Shown here in pieces: positions 52,260 to 60,327 of a DNA stretch of 64,000 nucleotides. The DNA comes from Pleionea litopenaei (GTDB lineage: Bacteria; Pseudomonadota; Gammaproteobacteria; Enterobacterales; Kangiellaceae). A program made the position numbers and the translations under genes. The notes under the pieces are model-generated. The model did no database searches. It was not told where the DNA came from and worked only from the letters and a program-made list of their open reading frames with translations. Location: assembly GCF_031198435.1 (NCBI RefSeq), contig NZ_CP133548.1, positions 2,142,001 to 2,206,000 on the forward strand. The letters are read 5' to 3'. Positions within the stretch are counted from its first letter, which is position 1; each line of letters opens with the position of its first letter.

Positions 52260-53099
52260 TTACTCGGTAAAATAAACACTATCACCGACGGCAAGGATTT
52301 CACCAACGCCTTGCGACAAACTCGCATTTTGTCCAAAAGCGGCGGCGGCTTTATTCGGCATTGGATTAATTTCCGTCAAAACTTTGAGCGGCTGCATCGA
52401 CGGATCTTTGAATGCCGTTTCTTGCTCAATGGTGGTCACCACGCAGCGCTCACAAGGGTACTGCAGATGAATTTTAATCTTGTCTGACTCAAGCCAAGTT
52501 AGGCGATGCTCAGAAAATGCCGGAATACCCGATACCACAATATTAGGTCGAAATCGGTTCATTCTTAGGGATTTTCCGAGCTGTTGATTTAAAGCATCTA
52601 AAGACGCTTGATTAGCAACGAGAAAAGGAAAACCATCGGCAAATGCCGTTGAGACTTGCGCCCCTGGTTTCATCAGTTTATCGCTTTGATCGACCCACCG
52701 GGTAAATTCCGGATGCATTCTCACCAACCGAACCGGCCAGGGCGTTTTTAAATGCTGAGTAAGCCACTCACTCACAGCATTGCCTTCATCGAGGACCTTA
52801 CATTGGTTTTTCCAAACGACCGCTTCTTGAATATGCGATGAGTCTCCTTGATAAAGCATAGGTATTTCAAATTGGTCGCCGTTCCAACTTAAAATCAAAC
52901 GGTCATCTTCTAATTGAGTTTCCATTAGCGCCATTTGTGGAAACTGTCTTTGCGTCACAAATTGATACTTTGGGTTAACGATCATCCACTGACGATCGTT
53001 CTTTATCCCAAGATGCGTCAACTCCGCTTGCTCAATAGCAATTCCTTTAAATCCTTTCACTGGATAAATCGCCAGCCCCTCAACTGTGGCTTTAAACAT
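52260..53099 (-). CDS. MOSC domain protein (YcbX-like)
   Basis: The 279-residue protein has the N-terminal beta-barrel domain (IYPVKGFKGIAIEQAELTHLGIKNDRQWMIVN) and the C-terminal MOSC domain with RFRPNIVVSG near residue 186 and CERCVVTTI near residue 215, where the conserved Cys could bind molybdenum. YcbX-type proteins use molybdenum cofactor to reduce N-hydroxylated bases. An internal N-terminal ferredoxin domain, as in long YcbX, is absent. It is monocistronic, downstream of a convergent-facing terminator region. Confidence 0.88.
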   Translation of the reverse strand: MFKATVEGLAIYPVKGFKGIAIEQAELTHLGIKNDRQWMIVNPKYQFVTQRQFPQMALMETQLEDDRLILSWNGDQFEIPMLYQGDSSHIQEAVVWKNQCKVLDEGNAVSEWLTQHLKTPWPVRLVRMHPEFTRWVDQSDKLMKPGAQVSTAFADGFPFLVANQASLDALNQQLGKSLRMNRFRPNIVVSGIPAFSEHRLTWLESDKIKIHLQYPCERCVVTTIEQETAFKDPSMQPLKVLTEINPMPNKAAAAFGQNASLSQGVGEILAVGDSVYFTE

Positions 53100-53157
53100 G
53101 GAGTATCCTTGACCCTTAACTCTTGACCGTTATTAAAGCGAGAAAGTTACCATAACC

Positions 53158-53200
53158 ACAAAAAAAAAGCATGCCAACCTTAATGGTTCGACATGCTTTT
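53158..53200 (-). terminator. Terminator of the RND efflux operon
   Basis: On the minus strand AAAAGCATG pairs with CATGCTTTT around a nested GAACC/GGTT stem, followed by a long T run (A run 53158-53168 on the plus strand). It lies 14 bp past the RND stop. Confidence 0.85.
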
Positions 53201-53213
53201 TAAATGACATCAA

Positions 53214-56200
53214 CTATCGTTGAATGGGAGAGTCGTTCTTCACCTGTGGATACGGTTGAGAAACGAAGAGTCGTCGCATTGCGCCCTTAAAATCTTCTAA
53301 AATGGTGTAAAGCGCAGGAATTAAAACCAAAGTAATGACGGTAGCAAACATGATTCCAAAGGCCAATGATATAGCCATAGGAATAATTATTTGCGCCTGC
53401 ATACTGGTCTCGAACATGATTGGGAAGAGTCCAAAAAAGGTGGTTAGCGAGGTCAACATAATCGCCCGGAATCGCTTAACTCCAGCTGATAGAATGGCCT
53501 CTCTCAATGACATGCCCTCTTTACGCGCCCGGTTCACAAACTCAACCATAATCAAGCTGTCGTTTACCACGACCCCCGACAAAGCAATAATTCCAAACGC
53601 CGACATCATACTGAAACTTTTTCCAAAAATTAAATGTCCTGCAATCGCTCCGATCAGACCAAATGGAATAACGGACATCACCATTAACGGCTGAGAATAA
53701 GATTTCAGTGGAATAGCGATCAATATATAAATAAGAACTAATGCTACCAGCATCGATAATCCGAGCTCTTTCATCATATCGCCAACTTCTTTGCTCTGTC
53801 CGCTTAATTCTGAATTGACACCTGGATACTTTGCGAGTAACTCTGGAATAAACTCTTTGTTAATTTCTTCGGTCACTAAACCCGACTGAACTTTATTCGG
53901 ATCAAAGTCGGCCATAACCGATATCGCTCGCTTACGATCTTCACGTTGTATTGCCGAATAACCTTCTCCCATCTTGATTTTCGCCACAGATGAAAAAGGA
54001 ACCCAGTCACCGGTTGACGTACGGACACGCATCGATTCTAAATTGGCAATCGAACGCCGCTCCGACAAGGGGTAACGTACCATCACCTTAATTTCGTCTT
54101 TGCCGCGTTGAATTCGCTGAGCTTCTTCACCGTAAAAAGCTTGACGAACTTGACGTCCCAAATTGGCTAAGGAAATGCCTAAGGTTTCAGCGCCGGGCAA
54201 CAACTCTAGTTCAATTTCTTTATTACCCGAGCTGTAAGATGTACGAATATCAAACACGCCATCATATTCTTCGAGTTTCTTTTGCAATGCTTCAGAGGCT
54301 TTTTCTAAATTGTGGTAATTGCTACCAACCAAGCGGAAGCTGATGCTAGCATCGCCACCAGCGCCCATATCAGACATAATGCGTAATTCTTTCACGCCTG
54401 CTACGCTACCAATTTGTCGGCGCAACTCTTTCTCAAAGTCAGGAGCAGTGACCAATCGCGATTCATCTTTCACCAGCTCGATAAACATACCTCCGCCGAC
54501 TTCGCCATTCGTCCACGAGAGCACATGTTCAAGAACTGGATTACCAAAGTTTTTCTCTTCGATTAACACTTTGTTCGCTTCTTGAACGGCTTTTTCCATG
54601 CGCTCAACCATGGCATCTCGTTGGCTGATCGGGCTGCCTTCGTTTAAGGAAAAATTCGCTTGAACAAAATCACCGGAAACTTTTGGAAAAGCCTCTACCT
54701 TTAGCCAACCAGTGGCTAACAGCGCGATTGAAAAGATTAAAATCGAAAAGAAGCTAACCAAGGTTAAGTATCTGTGTTTAACCACTCCATGTAAAAATGG
54801 TTGGTACACATTGTTCGCAAAATTTTCCATCGATTGACGAACCGCGTGCTGCACCTTGGCAAAACCTGAGGCCTTTTTCTCATCATAAGTGTCGTATCGC
54901 ATATGGGCTAGATGAGCAGGCAGTATCCACTTTGACTCAATCAATGAGAAAATCAAACATAAAATAACCACCACGGCAATGGCTTCAAAAAACGGCGCAA
55001 ACATAAAGTCTAACGTTAATAGAGGTAAGAATGCCGCTATTGTCGTTAGAACACCAAAGGTCGCCGGCACGGCAACTTTCTTAGCACCCCGTATAACATT
55101 TTCTTTTGAATGACCGTGCTCTTTAATTTCGCTATAAACACTTTCACCGATAATAATGGCGTCATCGACCACAATACCGAGCACCAAAATCAATCCAAAT
55201 AAACTTAAAAAGTTTATATTGGTCGATAAAGGACCCACCTTGTCCATGAGTAAAAATGCGCCACAAAAACAGATGGGAATTCCAACCAATACCCACAGTG
55301 CAACTTTAACCCTTAAGAAAAGCGCCAACAGAACGAAAACCAAAATGACACCCATGATCATGTTCCAAAACATCATGTCGAGTCGTTGTTGCAGATAGAT
55401 AGAGCCGTCGCCCCAAATTTCGATCTTAGCGCCATCAGGAAGAGACTCTTGTTTGCTCTTCATATATTCACGCACAGCTTTCGATATTTCTAAATCATTT
55501 TGCTCACCTAATGATTTAACTCGAATAACCGTTGCAGGCTCTCCATTAAATCGAGCAAAACCGTCGGATTCAACGAAACCATCATTAATGTTTGCAATAT
55601 CACTTAACAGCAGTCGCGTGCCATCAGGATTAGTGCGCAATACAATTTGCGCAAACTCTAAGCCAGTGTAAGCCTGACCTTTAGTACGCAAACGAATATC
55701 GCCACCATGCGTTTTAATGGTACCTCCGGGTAAATCTAAAGAGTAATTACGTACTGCCTGAGCAATTTCGCTCATAGTTAAGTCGTATTTTCTAAGCTGA
55801 CTATCAGAGATTTCAATCGCAATTTCATAAGGACGATTGCCCATTACTTCGGCTTTGTTGACCTCAGATAATGTCATGACCTCATCGCGGACTTCTTGGG
55901 CAATGGTTTGTCGAGTACGACGGTCCATATTGCCATAAATACTTAACCAGAGAACGTCAGCAGAAAATTCAACTTTGGAGACTAATGGCTTTTCCGTTTC
56001 TCCTGGAAAGGTCACTATCGAATCGACTTGAATCTTTATTTCGTTCAAGGCTTCATCTAAATCTGTATCATTATATAAAGTCGCGGTTACCACCCCAACG
56101 CCTTCTCGAGCAGTCGAATTAATGCGCTTGATGCCTTTTACATCTTGTATGGCTTCTTCGATTTTAATAATAACGCCATTCTCAACTTCTTGAGGCGCAG

Positions 56201-56393
56201 CACCCAAATACGCAACGGATACTTGAACCATGTTTGGTTGAATATCCGGTTGCATACGTTTGGTCATCATAAAGTAAGACGCGATTCCGCCTATGAACAA
56301 GAAGATCATCAACAAGTTGGCAGCGACAGAGTTGTGTACAAACCAAGCGATTAAACCTGTTTCTCGCGGATGTGATGTTTGATTAGAAGTCAT
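53214..56393 (-). CDS. RND efflux transporter, HAE1-like inner-membrane subunit
   Basis: The 1059-residue protein has the RND layout: a transmembrane start (WFVHNSVAANLLMIFLFIGGIASYFMM), a large periplasmic loop, TM2-6 with GIVVDDAIIIGESVYSEI (proton-relay Asp pair in TM4), a second loop and TM7-12. QPNMVQVSVAYLGAAPQEVE is the family's first-loop signature. It should form a trimer and export drugs or other compounds with a membrane fusion protein and a TolC-type channel; no tolC is present here. It ends at a strong terminator and follows the MFP gene by 15 bp. Confidence 0.94.
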   Translation of the reverse strand: MTSNQTSHPRETGLIAWFVHNSVAANLLMIFLFIGGIASYFMMTKRMQPDIQPNMVQVSVAYLGAAPQEVENGVIIKIEEAIQDVKGIKRINSTAREGVGVVTATLYNDTDLDEALNEIKIQVDSIVTFPGETEKPLVSKVEFSADVLWLSIYGNMDRRTRQTIAQEVRDEVMTLSEVNKAEVMGNRPYEIAIEISDSQLRKYDLTMSEIAQAVRNYSLDLPGGTIKTHGGDIRLRTKGQAYTGLEFAQIVLRTNPDGTRLLLSDIANINDGFVESDGFARFNGEPATVIRVKSLGEQNDLEISKAVREYMKSKQESLPDGAKIEIWGDGSIYLQQRLDMMFWNMIMGVILVFVLLALFLRVKVALWVLVGIPICFCGAFLLMDKVGPLSTNINFLSLFGLILVLGIVVDDAIIIGESVYSEIKEHGHSKENVIRGAKKVAVPATFGVLTTIAAFLPLLTLDFMFAPFFEAIAVVVILCLIFSLIESKWILPAHLAHMRYDTYDEKKASGFAKVQHAVRQSMENFANNVYQPFLHGVVKHRYLTLVSFFSILIFSIALLATGWLKVEAFPKVSGDFVQANFSLNEGSPISQRDAMVERMEKAVQEANKVLIEEKNFGNPVLEHVLSWTNGEVGGGMFIELVKDESRLVTAPDFEKELRRQIGSVAGVKELRIMSDMGAGGDASISFRLVGSNYHNLEKASEALQKKLEEYDGVFDIRTSYSSGNKEIELELLPGAETLGISLANLGRQVRQAFYGEEAQRIQRGKDEIKVMVRYPLSERRSIANLESMRVRTSTGDWVPFSSVAKIKMGEGYSAIQREDRKRAISVMADFDPNKVQSGLVTEEINKEFIPELLAKYPGVNSELSGQSKEVGDMMKELGLSMLVALVLIYILIAIPLKSYSQPLMVMSVIPFGLIGAIAGHLIFGKSFSMMSAFGIIALSGVVVNDSLIMVEFVNRARKEGMSLREAILSAGVKRFRAIMLTSLTTFFGLFPIMFETSMQAQIIIPMAISLAFGIMFATVITLVLIPALYTILEDFKGAMRRLFVSQPYPQVKNDSPIQR

Positions 56394-56408
56394 GAACTAT
56401 CCTCGACA

Positions 56409-57659
56409 TTAAGGTTGCGGCTGCTCAGAGGCTTCAGACTTAGCCACTTCAGTTTTCTCGGGTGTGACTGGCTCTGGTGACTTATTGTCGACCTCTTGCC
56501 CCTCAATACGCAGTTTCATGCCTTCAATTGGTGACTCAATAGACGTCAATACGATTTGATCGCCATCTTGCAAACCTTCTTTTACATAAACAAAGTCATT
56601 CTCTGCACGAACGATCGATAACGATCGAATATGTAATTCATTTTTAGTATCACTCACTAACACCTTTTCTAAGTCGCGAAATGCCTCTCGAGGAATCTTA
56701 ACGACATTGTCGTACTCGATGCCATTAATGTGCGCTGTCACAAAAGTACCCACTTTTAACGGCACTGGGTGCTGTGTTTGTTGCTGCATGGCATAGGGAT
56801 CATCCACTCTTACGACGGCATAATGCACACGCGATGTTTGATCTACAACTCCTTCCATACGGACTAAACGTCCTTGCCAATGCCGCTCTTGACCGGCATA
56901 GGTTGTACTCAAGTCAACCAAAGGATACTGAGAGCTATTATTATGACTCCAACTCGGAAGGTTAACGAATGCTAAGTCTTCATCGGTTAGGGGTAAACGA
57001 ACTTCAGCGTAATCGGTTGCAAAAGTCACTCCGAGTGAGGTACCGACCGAAACATACTGACCAACATCGGCACGTTTCTCTTTAACCATTCCTGCATAAG
57101 GTGCGCGAATGGTCGTTCGCGCCAGTTTTTGCTGAGCCTTCTTCAAATCGGCTTCGGCCGATTGAACGTTCGCTTCGGCTTCAAGCAAAAAAGGCTCTCT
57201 TAAAGCGAGAGCAGGTGCTTTGCTACGACTACGACCAGAGAGATCCCATTCTTTTTGAGCTTGCTCGGCCCGCGCTTTCTCTTGCGCATACTGAGCTTGG
57301 GCACTAATCAGTCGCGCCTTTGCTTGTTCTACGCCCACCTGGTAGTCGGTGGGATCAATTTGCAACAAGACTTCCCCTTTCTCGAAATAACCTCCTGCGA
57401 AGAACTTATCAGAGACGCTTTCTACTTGACCAGACACTTCAGAAACTAGTGAGGTTTCAGTACGCGGCATAACGACACCATGGCTTTCGACCATAAATTG
57501 ATGGGCTTCGGCTTGAGGTGCTAGCACTTCCACTAATGGCATTTTTACCTGCACCGGCTTTTTTGGCGGTTGAGGCTTGCTCGCGAACATTAAAATAATG
57601 CCAACAATCATAACCACGACTATGACGATTCCCGTGAGCGTTGAACTTGCTTTGGTCAT
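56409..57659 (-). CDS. RND efflux membrane fusion protein
   Basis: The 416-residue periplasmic adaptor has an N-terminal anchor (GIVIVVVMIVGIILMFAS), a lipoyl/hairpin region (VSEVSGQVESVSDKFFAGGYFEKGEVLLQIDPTDY), a long coiled coil (QAKARLISAQAQYAQEKARAEQAQKEW) and the return strand RTTIRAPYAGMVKEKRADVGQYVSVG, then a beta-barrel. The C-terminal tail is acidic/Pro-rich. It is the first gene of the two-gene efflux operon. Confidence 0.93.
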   Translation of the reverse strand: MTKASSTLTGIVIVVVMIVGIILMFASKPQPPKKPVQVKMPLVEVLAPQAEAHQFMVESHGVVMPRTETSLVSEVSGQVESVSDKFFAGGYFEKGEVLLQIDPTDYQVGVEQAKARLISAQAQYAQEKARAEQAQKEWDLSGRSRSKAPALALREPFLLEAEANVQSAEADLKKAQQKLARTTIRAPYAGMVKEKRADVGQYVSVGTSLGVTFATDYAEVRLPLTDEDLAFVNLPSWSHNNSSQYPLVDLSTTYAGQERHWQGRLVRMEGVVDQTSRVHYAVVRVDDPYAMQQQTQHPVPLKVGTFVTAHINGIEYDNVVKIPREAFRDLEKVLVSDTKNELHIRSLSIVRAENDFVYVKEGLQDGDQIVLTSIESPIEGMKLRIEGQEVDNKSPEPVTPEKTEVAKSEASEQPQP

Positions 57660-57794
57660 AAGATCCCCGATATATCAAAACAATAAGTAATTCGATGGCA
57701 ACAGACAGATTGCTCCTTCCCAGCCGTCTATTATGCGTCAGACAGATTTAAATGGATGTGAGCAAATGTATCTGATTGTAAACTGATAGGTATT

Positions 57795-58481
57795 TTAGCT
57801 AACACTCGAGACGAATGCTCGAAAGTCTTGATCGCGACCCACTAATACCAAGACATCTTCAGATTGAATGCGGTAATCCAAATGCCCCGCAGCAAACATA
57901 AATTGATGAGAATGCGACGACATAAGAATCCCTAGCAACACTAATTTATGCGCATTAAAACTTTCCACCTCGCCCAACCGCTCAGTGACCAGCGCGGAGT
58001 CGGCTGGCACAAGAAATTCAACCAGCTCTATATCTTGTTGCGATAAAAAGGCCTGTTCAATAATCTCTACAACTTGCGGTCTTGTGATCATTTGAAAAAT
58101 ACGGCGAGCCGAAAGTTCATAGGGGTCAACAACCTCACTCGCGCCTGCCGCGTACAACCGGTGGTAAGAGTCTGAGTACTCAGCAATCGTCAAAATCCGC
58201 AAACCTTGATCAATGGCACGAGCCGATAGAATTAAAAAAACATTCTCGGAATCTTTATCGAGTAGCGTGAATAGCAACGAAATCTTACCTCCGATGCCTG
58301 CCTCGCGCAAAGCTTCATCGCTTTGAAAGTCAGCAACGAAAGCGGTAAACCCAAGCGTACGAGCTCGCTCGACTCTACTTTGAACATGATCCAACAAAAC
58401 AACTTTTTGCCCGTCACCGAGCGTTCGGGCCAGCTCATAGCCCATATCATGACATCCAAAAATGGCAATCCAATGGCTCAT
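57795..58481 (-). CDS. RCK/TrkA-type protein with degenerate nucleotide-binding motif
   Basis: The 228-residue protein has a TrkA-N Rossmann fold (MSHWIAIFGCHDMGYELA..., residues 1-130) and a TrkA-C-like C-terminal part. The glycine motif reads G9-C-H11-D-M-G14, the middle glycine being His, so classical NAD binding is doubtful. It lacks membrane segments. It overlaps the potassium channel gene by ATGA, so it is a coupled subunit, likely a second RCK module of the channel. Confidence 0.88.
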   Translation of the reverse strand: MSHWIAIFGCHDMGYELARTLGDGQKVVLLDHVQSRVERARTLGFTAFVADFQSDEALREAGIGGKISLLFTLLDKDSENVFLILSARAIDQGLRILTIAEYSDSYHRLYAAGASEVVDPYELSARRIFQMITRPQVVEIIEQAFLSQQDIELVEFLVPADSALVTERLGEVESFNAHKLVLLGILMSSHSHQFMFAAGHLDYRIQSEDVLVLVGRDQDFRAFVSSVS

Positions 58482-60043
58482 AGTGCCCTCTTCGCAAACT
58501 GGCGCGCGTTTTGATAATCACCGACAACGATAATGGAATCTTTATCTTGCAGAACATAGTCTCTTTCAAGATTAAAATAGAAGAACTCTTTACCAACGGC
58601 ATACGCTTGTTCATCGGCTAGTGGTGCTGCTCGCAAAACGCCTAAAAAAATGAGACGAGCTGTCGTAAAATCAAGTTCACTGAGAGAATGGCCAAGCCAG
58701 CTGTGCTCTTTGCTGACTCTTATGGCTTCAATTCCGAGATTATTTTGACTGGTTAGAATATCCATTACCGCTTTAAACGCCACCGGTTGCTGAACGTATT
58801 CTCGACCAACTTCCGCTACAATGGCATAGGGGTTAATCGCATAGGTTGCACCGGCCATTTTCATTTTATGAGCGTTCGCAGGACTATTCACTCGGCAGTA
58901 AATCGGAACCTCGGCATTACTTTGTCGAATACTTAAAGTGACGAATAAGTTAGTCACGTCGTTGCTGGTTAGGCAGAGTACAAAGGTCGCTTTTTTACCC
59001 ATGCCTATGGCATCGAGCATGGCTTCGTCAGAAGCATCACCGTGTAATGCGATAGTCCCATTTCTTCGGGCCAGTTCTACCCGCTCAAGATCTTGTTCGA
59101 TAACCACCACTCGTTGATCTTTGGTAAATTGCGAAGCAAGGGCTTGACCAATCCGCCCATACCCACAGATTAATACGAACTCGGTGGTCCGCTCTACTTC
59201 ACTGAGTAAACGACTGTGGGTAAATTCATGACGCCGAGCATTAAACCCTGATACTAACATCGAGGTGAAAAACGAAACCAAAGCTATACCAAAGACAATA
59301 AGCACCATAGTAACGGCTTTTCCTTCAACCGAAGACGGTGTTATATCACCATATCCCACCGTACTAATGGTTACTAAGGACCAATAAATGGCATCAAAAA
59401 AACTGTTAACATTTGATTCTGGATGCCCCGATTCAAATTCATATAAAATCGTGGCAGAAATAAAAATGACGGATAAGAAAACAAACAACAACATCCGTAA
59501 TTCAACTTTTTTCTCCTGAAAAATTGTTGAGAAATAGGTCAGTACTCTGGAGTAGCGAAACAACTTAAAAATTCGAAAAAGAAGTAATAGGCGAAACAAT
59601 CGTAAGGGACGATAAACCGGTAAAATGGCGAGCAGATCAATGATCGACAAAGGGGACGTAAGAAATTGCCACTTCTGTTGAAAGATACCATTCCAAATTT
59701 GCGACCAGCGCATTGGAAGATTGTGATAATTTGCGTACTCTCTTTCTTGCGCAACGATATTATGAACATCACTGCAAGTCCAAAAGCGCATAAGGTATTC
59801 AACAATAAAAATGCTCAGTACCGTCCATTCAAATGGCTCTACCCACGCGCCTAAAGAAATGCGGGTATTCAGCACCAGTACGCCAACACTGGAGAGAACC
59901 AGAAGTATCATAAAACTATCGAACCACAAGCGACCTAAAGCATGTTGATCAGTCAAAATTCTCTTGAGTGCTCTTTTTAATGCCTGATACGTCTGATTAT
60001 CGCAGGCCCAATCACTCCATAAATTTAAAGCCGTATTAAGCAT
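58478..60043 (-). CDS. Voltage-gated-type potassium channel with one RCK module
   Basis: The 521-residue protein has six membrane segments with a positively charged S4 (RPLRLFRLLLLFRIFKLFR, residues 145-163), the selectivity filter TVGYGD (228-233) and, after S6, a RCK domain with GYGRIG at 294-299 and a TrkA-C tail (IEAIRVSKEHSWLG). The ATG at 60043 overlaps the upstream zf-CHCC stop by one base. With the downstream RCK-like gene it recalls the S1-S6 + RCK1 + RCK2 layout of BK channels, here in two genes. Confidence 0.92.
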   Translation of the reverse strand: MLNTALNLWSDWACDNQTYQALKRALKRILTDQHALGRLWFDSFMILLVLSSVGVLVLNTRISLGAWVEPFEWTVLSIFIVEYLMRFWTCSDVHNIVAQEREYANYHNLPMRWSQIWNGIFQQKWQFLTSPLSIIDLLAILPVYRPLRLFRLLLLFRIFKLFRYSRVLTYFSTIFQEKKVELRMLLFVFLSVIFISATILYEFESGHPESNVNSFFDAIYWSLVTISTVGYGDITPSSVEGKAVTMVLIVFGIALVSFFTSMLVSGFNARRHEFTHSRLLSEVERTTEFVLICGYGRIGQALASQFTKDQRVVVIEQDLERVELARRNGTIALHGDASDEAMLDAIGMGKKATFVLCLTSNDVTNLFVTLSIRQSNAEVPIYCRVNSPANAHKMKMAGATYAINPYAIVAEVGREYVQQPVAFKAVMDILTSQNNLGIEAIRVSKEHSWLGHSLSELDFTTARLIFLGVLRAAPLADEQAYAVGKEFFYFNLERDYVLQDKDSIIVVGDYQNARQFAKRAL

Positions 60044-60240
60044 TAATTGCCTTCACCAGTATCGAGGCGATATTGTGCTCCACAATAGGGACAATGAGCT
60101 TCATTATTTTGGTCAAGCTGCAAGTACACTCTCGGATGCTTGTTCCATACTTCATCCTTTGGTCTCGGACACGAAAGAGGTAGGTCGGATGAAGTAATTA
60201 TCATTGGCTCGCCAAGGGTCGTTTTCGTAGTAGTACTCAT
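60043..60240 (-). CDS. zf-CHCC family zinc-finger protein
   Basis: The 65-residue protein has C-x(5)...-H and C-P-Y-C groups: LSCPRPKDEVWNKHPRVYLQL and HCPYCGAQYRLD. This is the zf-CHCC pattern of small bacterial homologues of the mitochondrial NDUFS6/NDUFS-like zinc subunit. Function in bacteria is unknown. Its stop overlaps the start of the potassium channel gene by one base (TAATG), so the three genes read as one unit. Confidence 0.85.
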   Translation of the reverse strand: MSTTTKTTLGEPMIITSSDLPLSCPRPKDEVWNKHPRVYLQLDQNNEAHCPYCGAQYRLDTGEGN

Positions 60241-60327
60241 TGATTACTCCATTAAAAATGCTTTTCGCTTTAAGCATCATTCGACAGACTCGCTAACAGA
60301 ATGATTACTCCAAAGTCTTATATGGTG

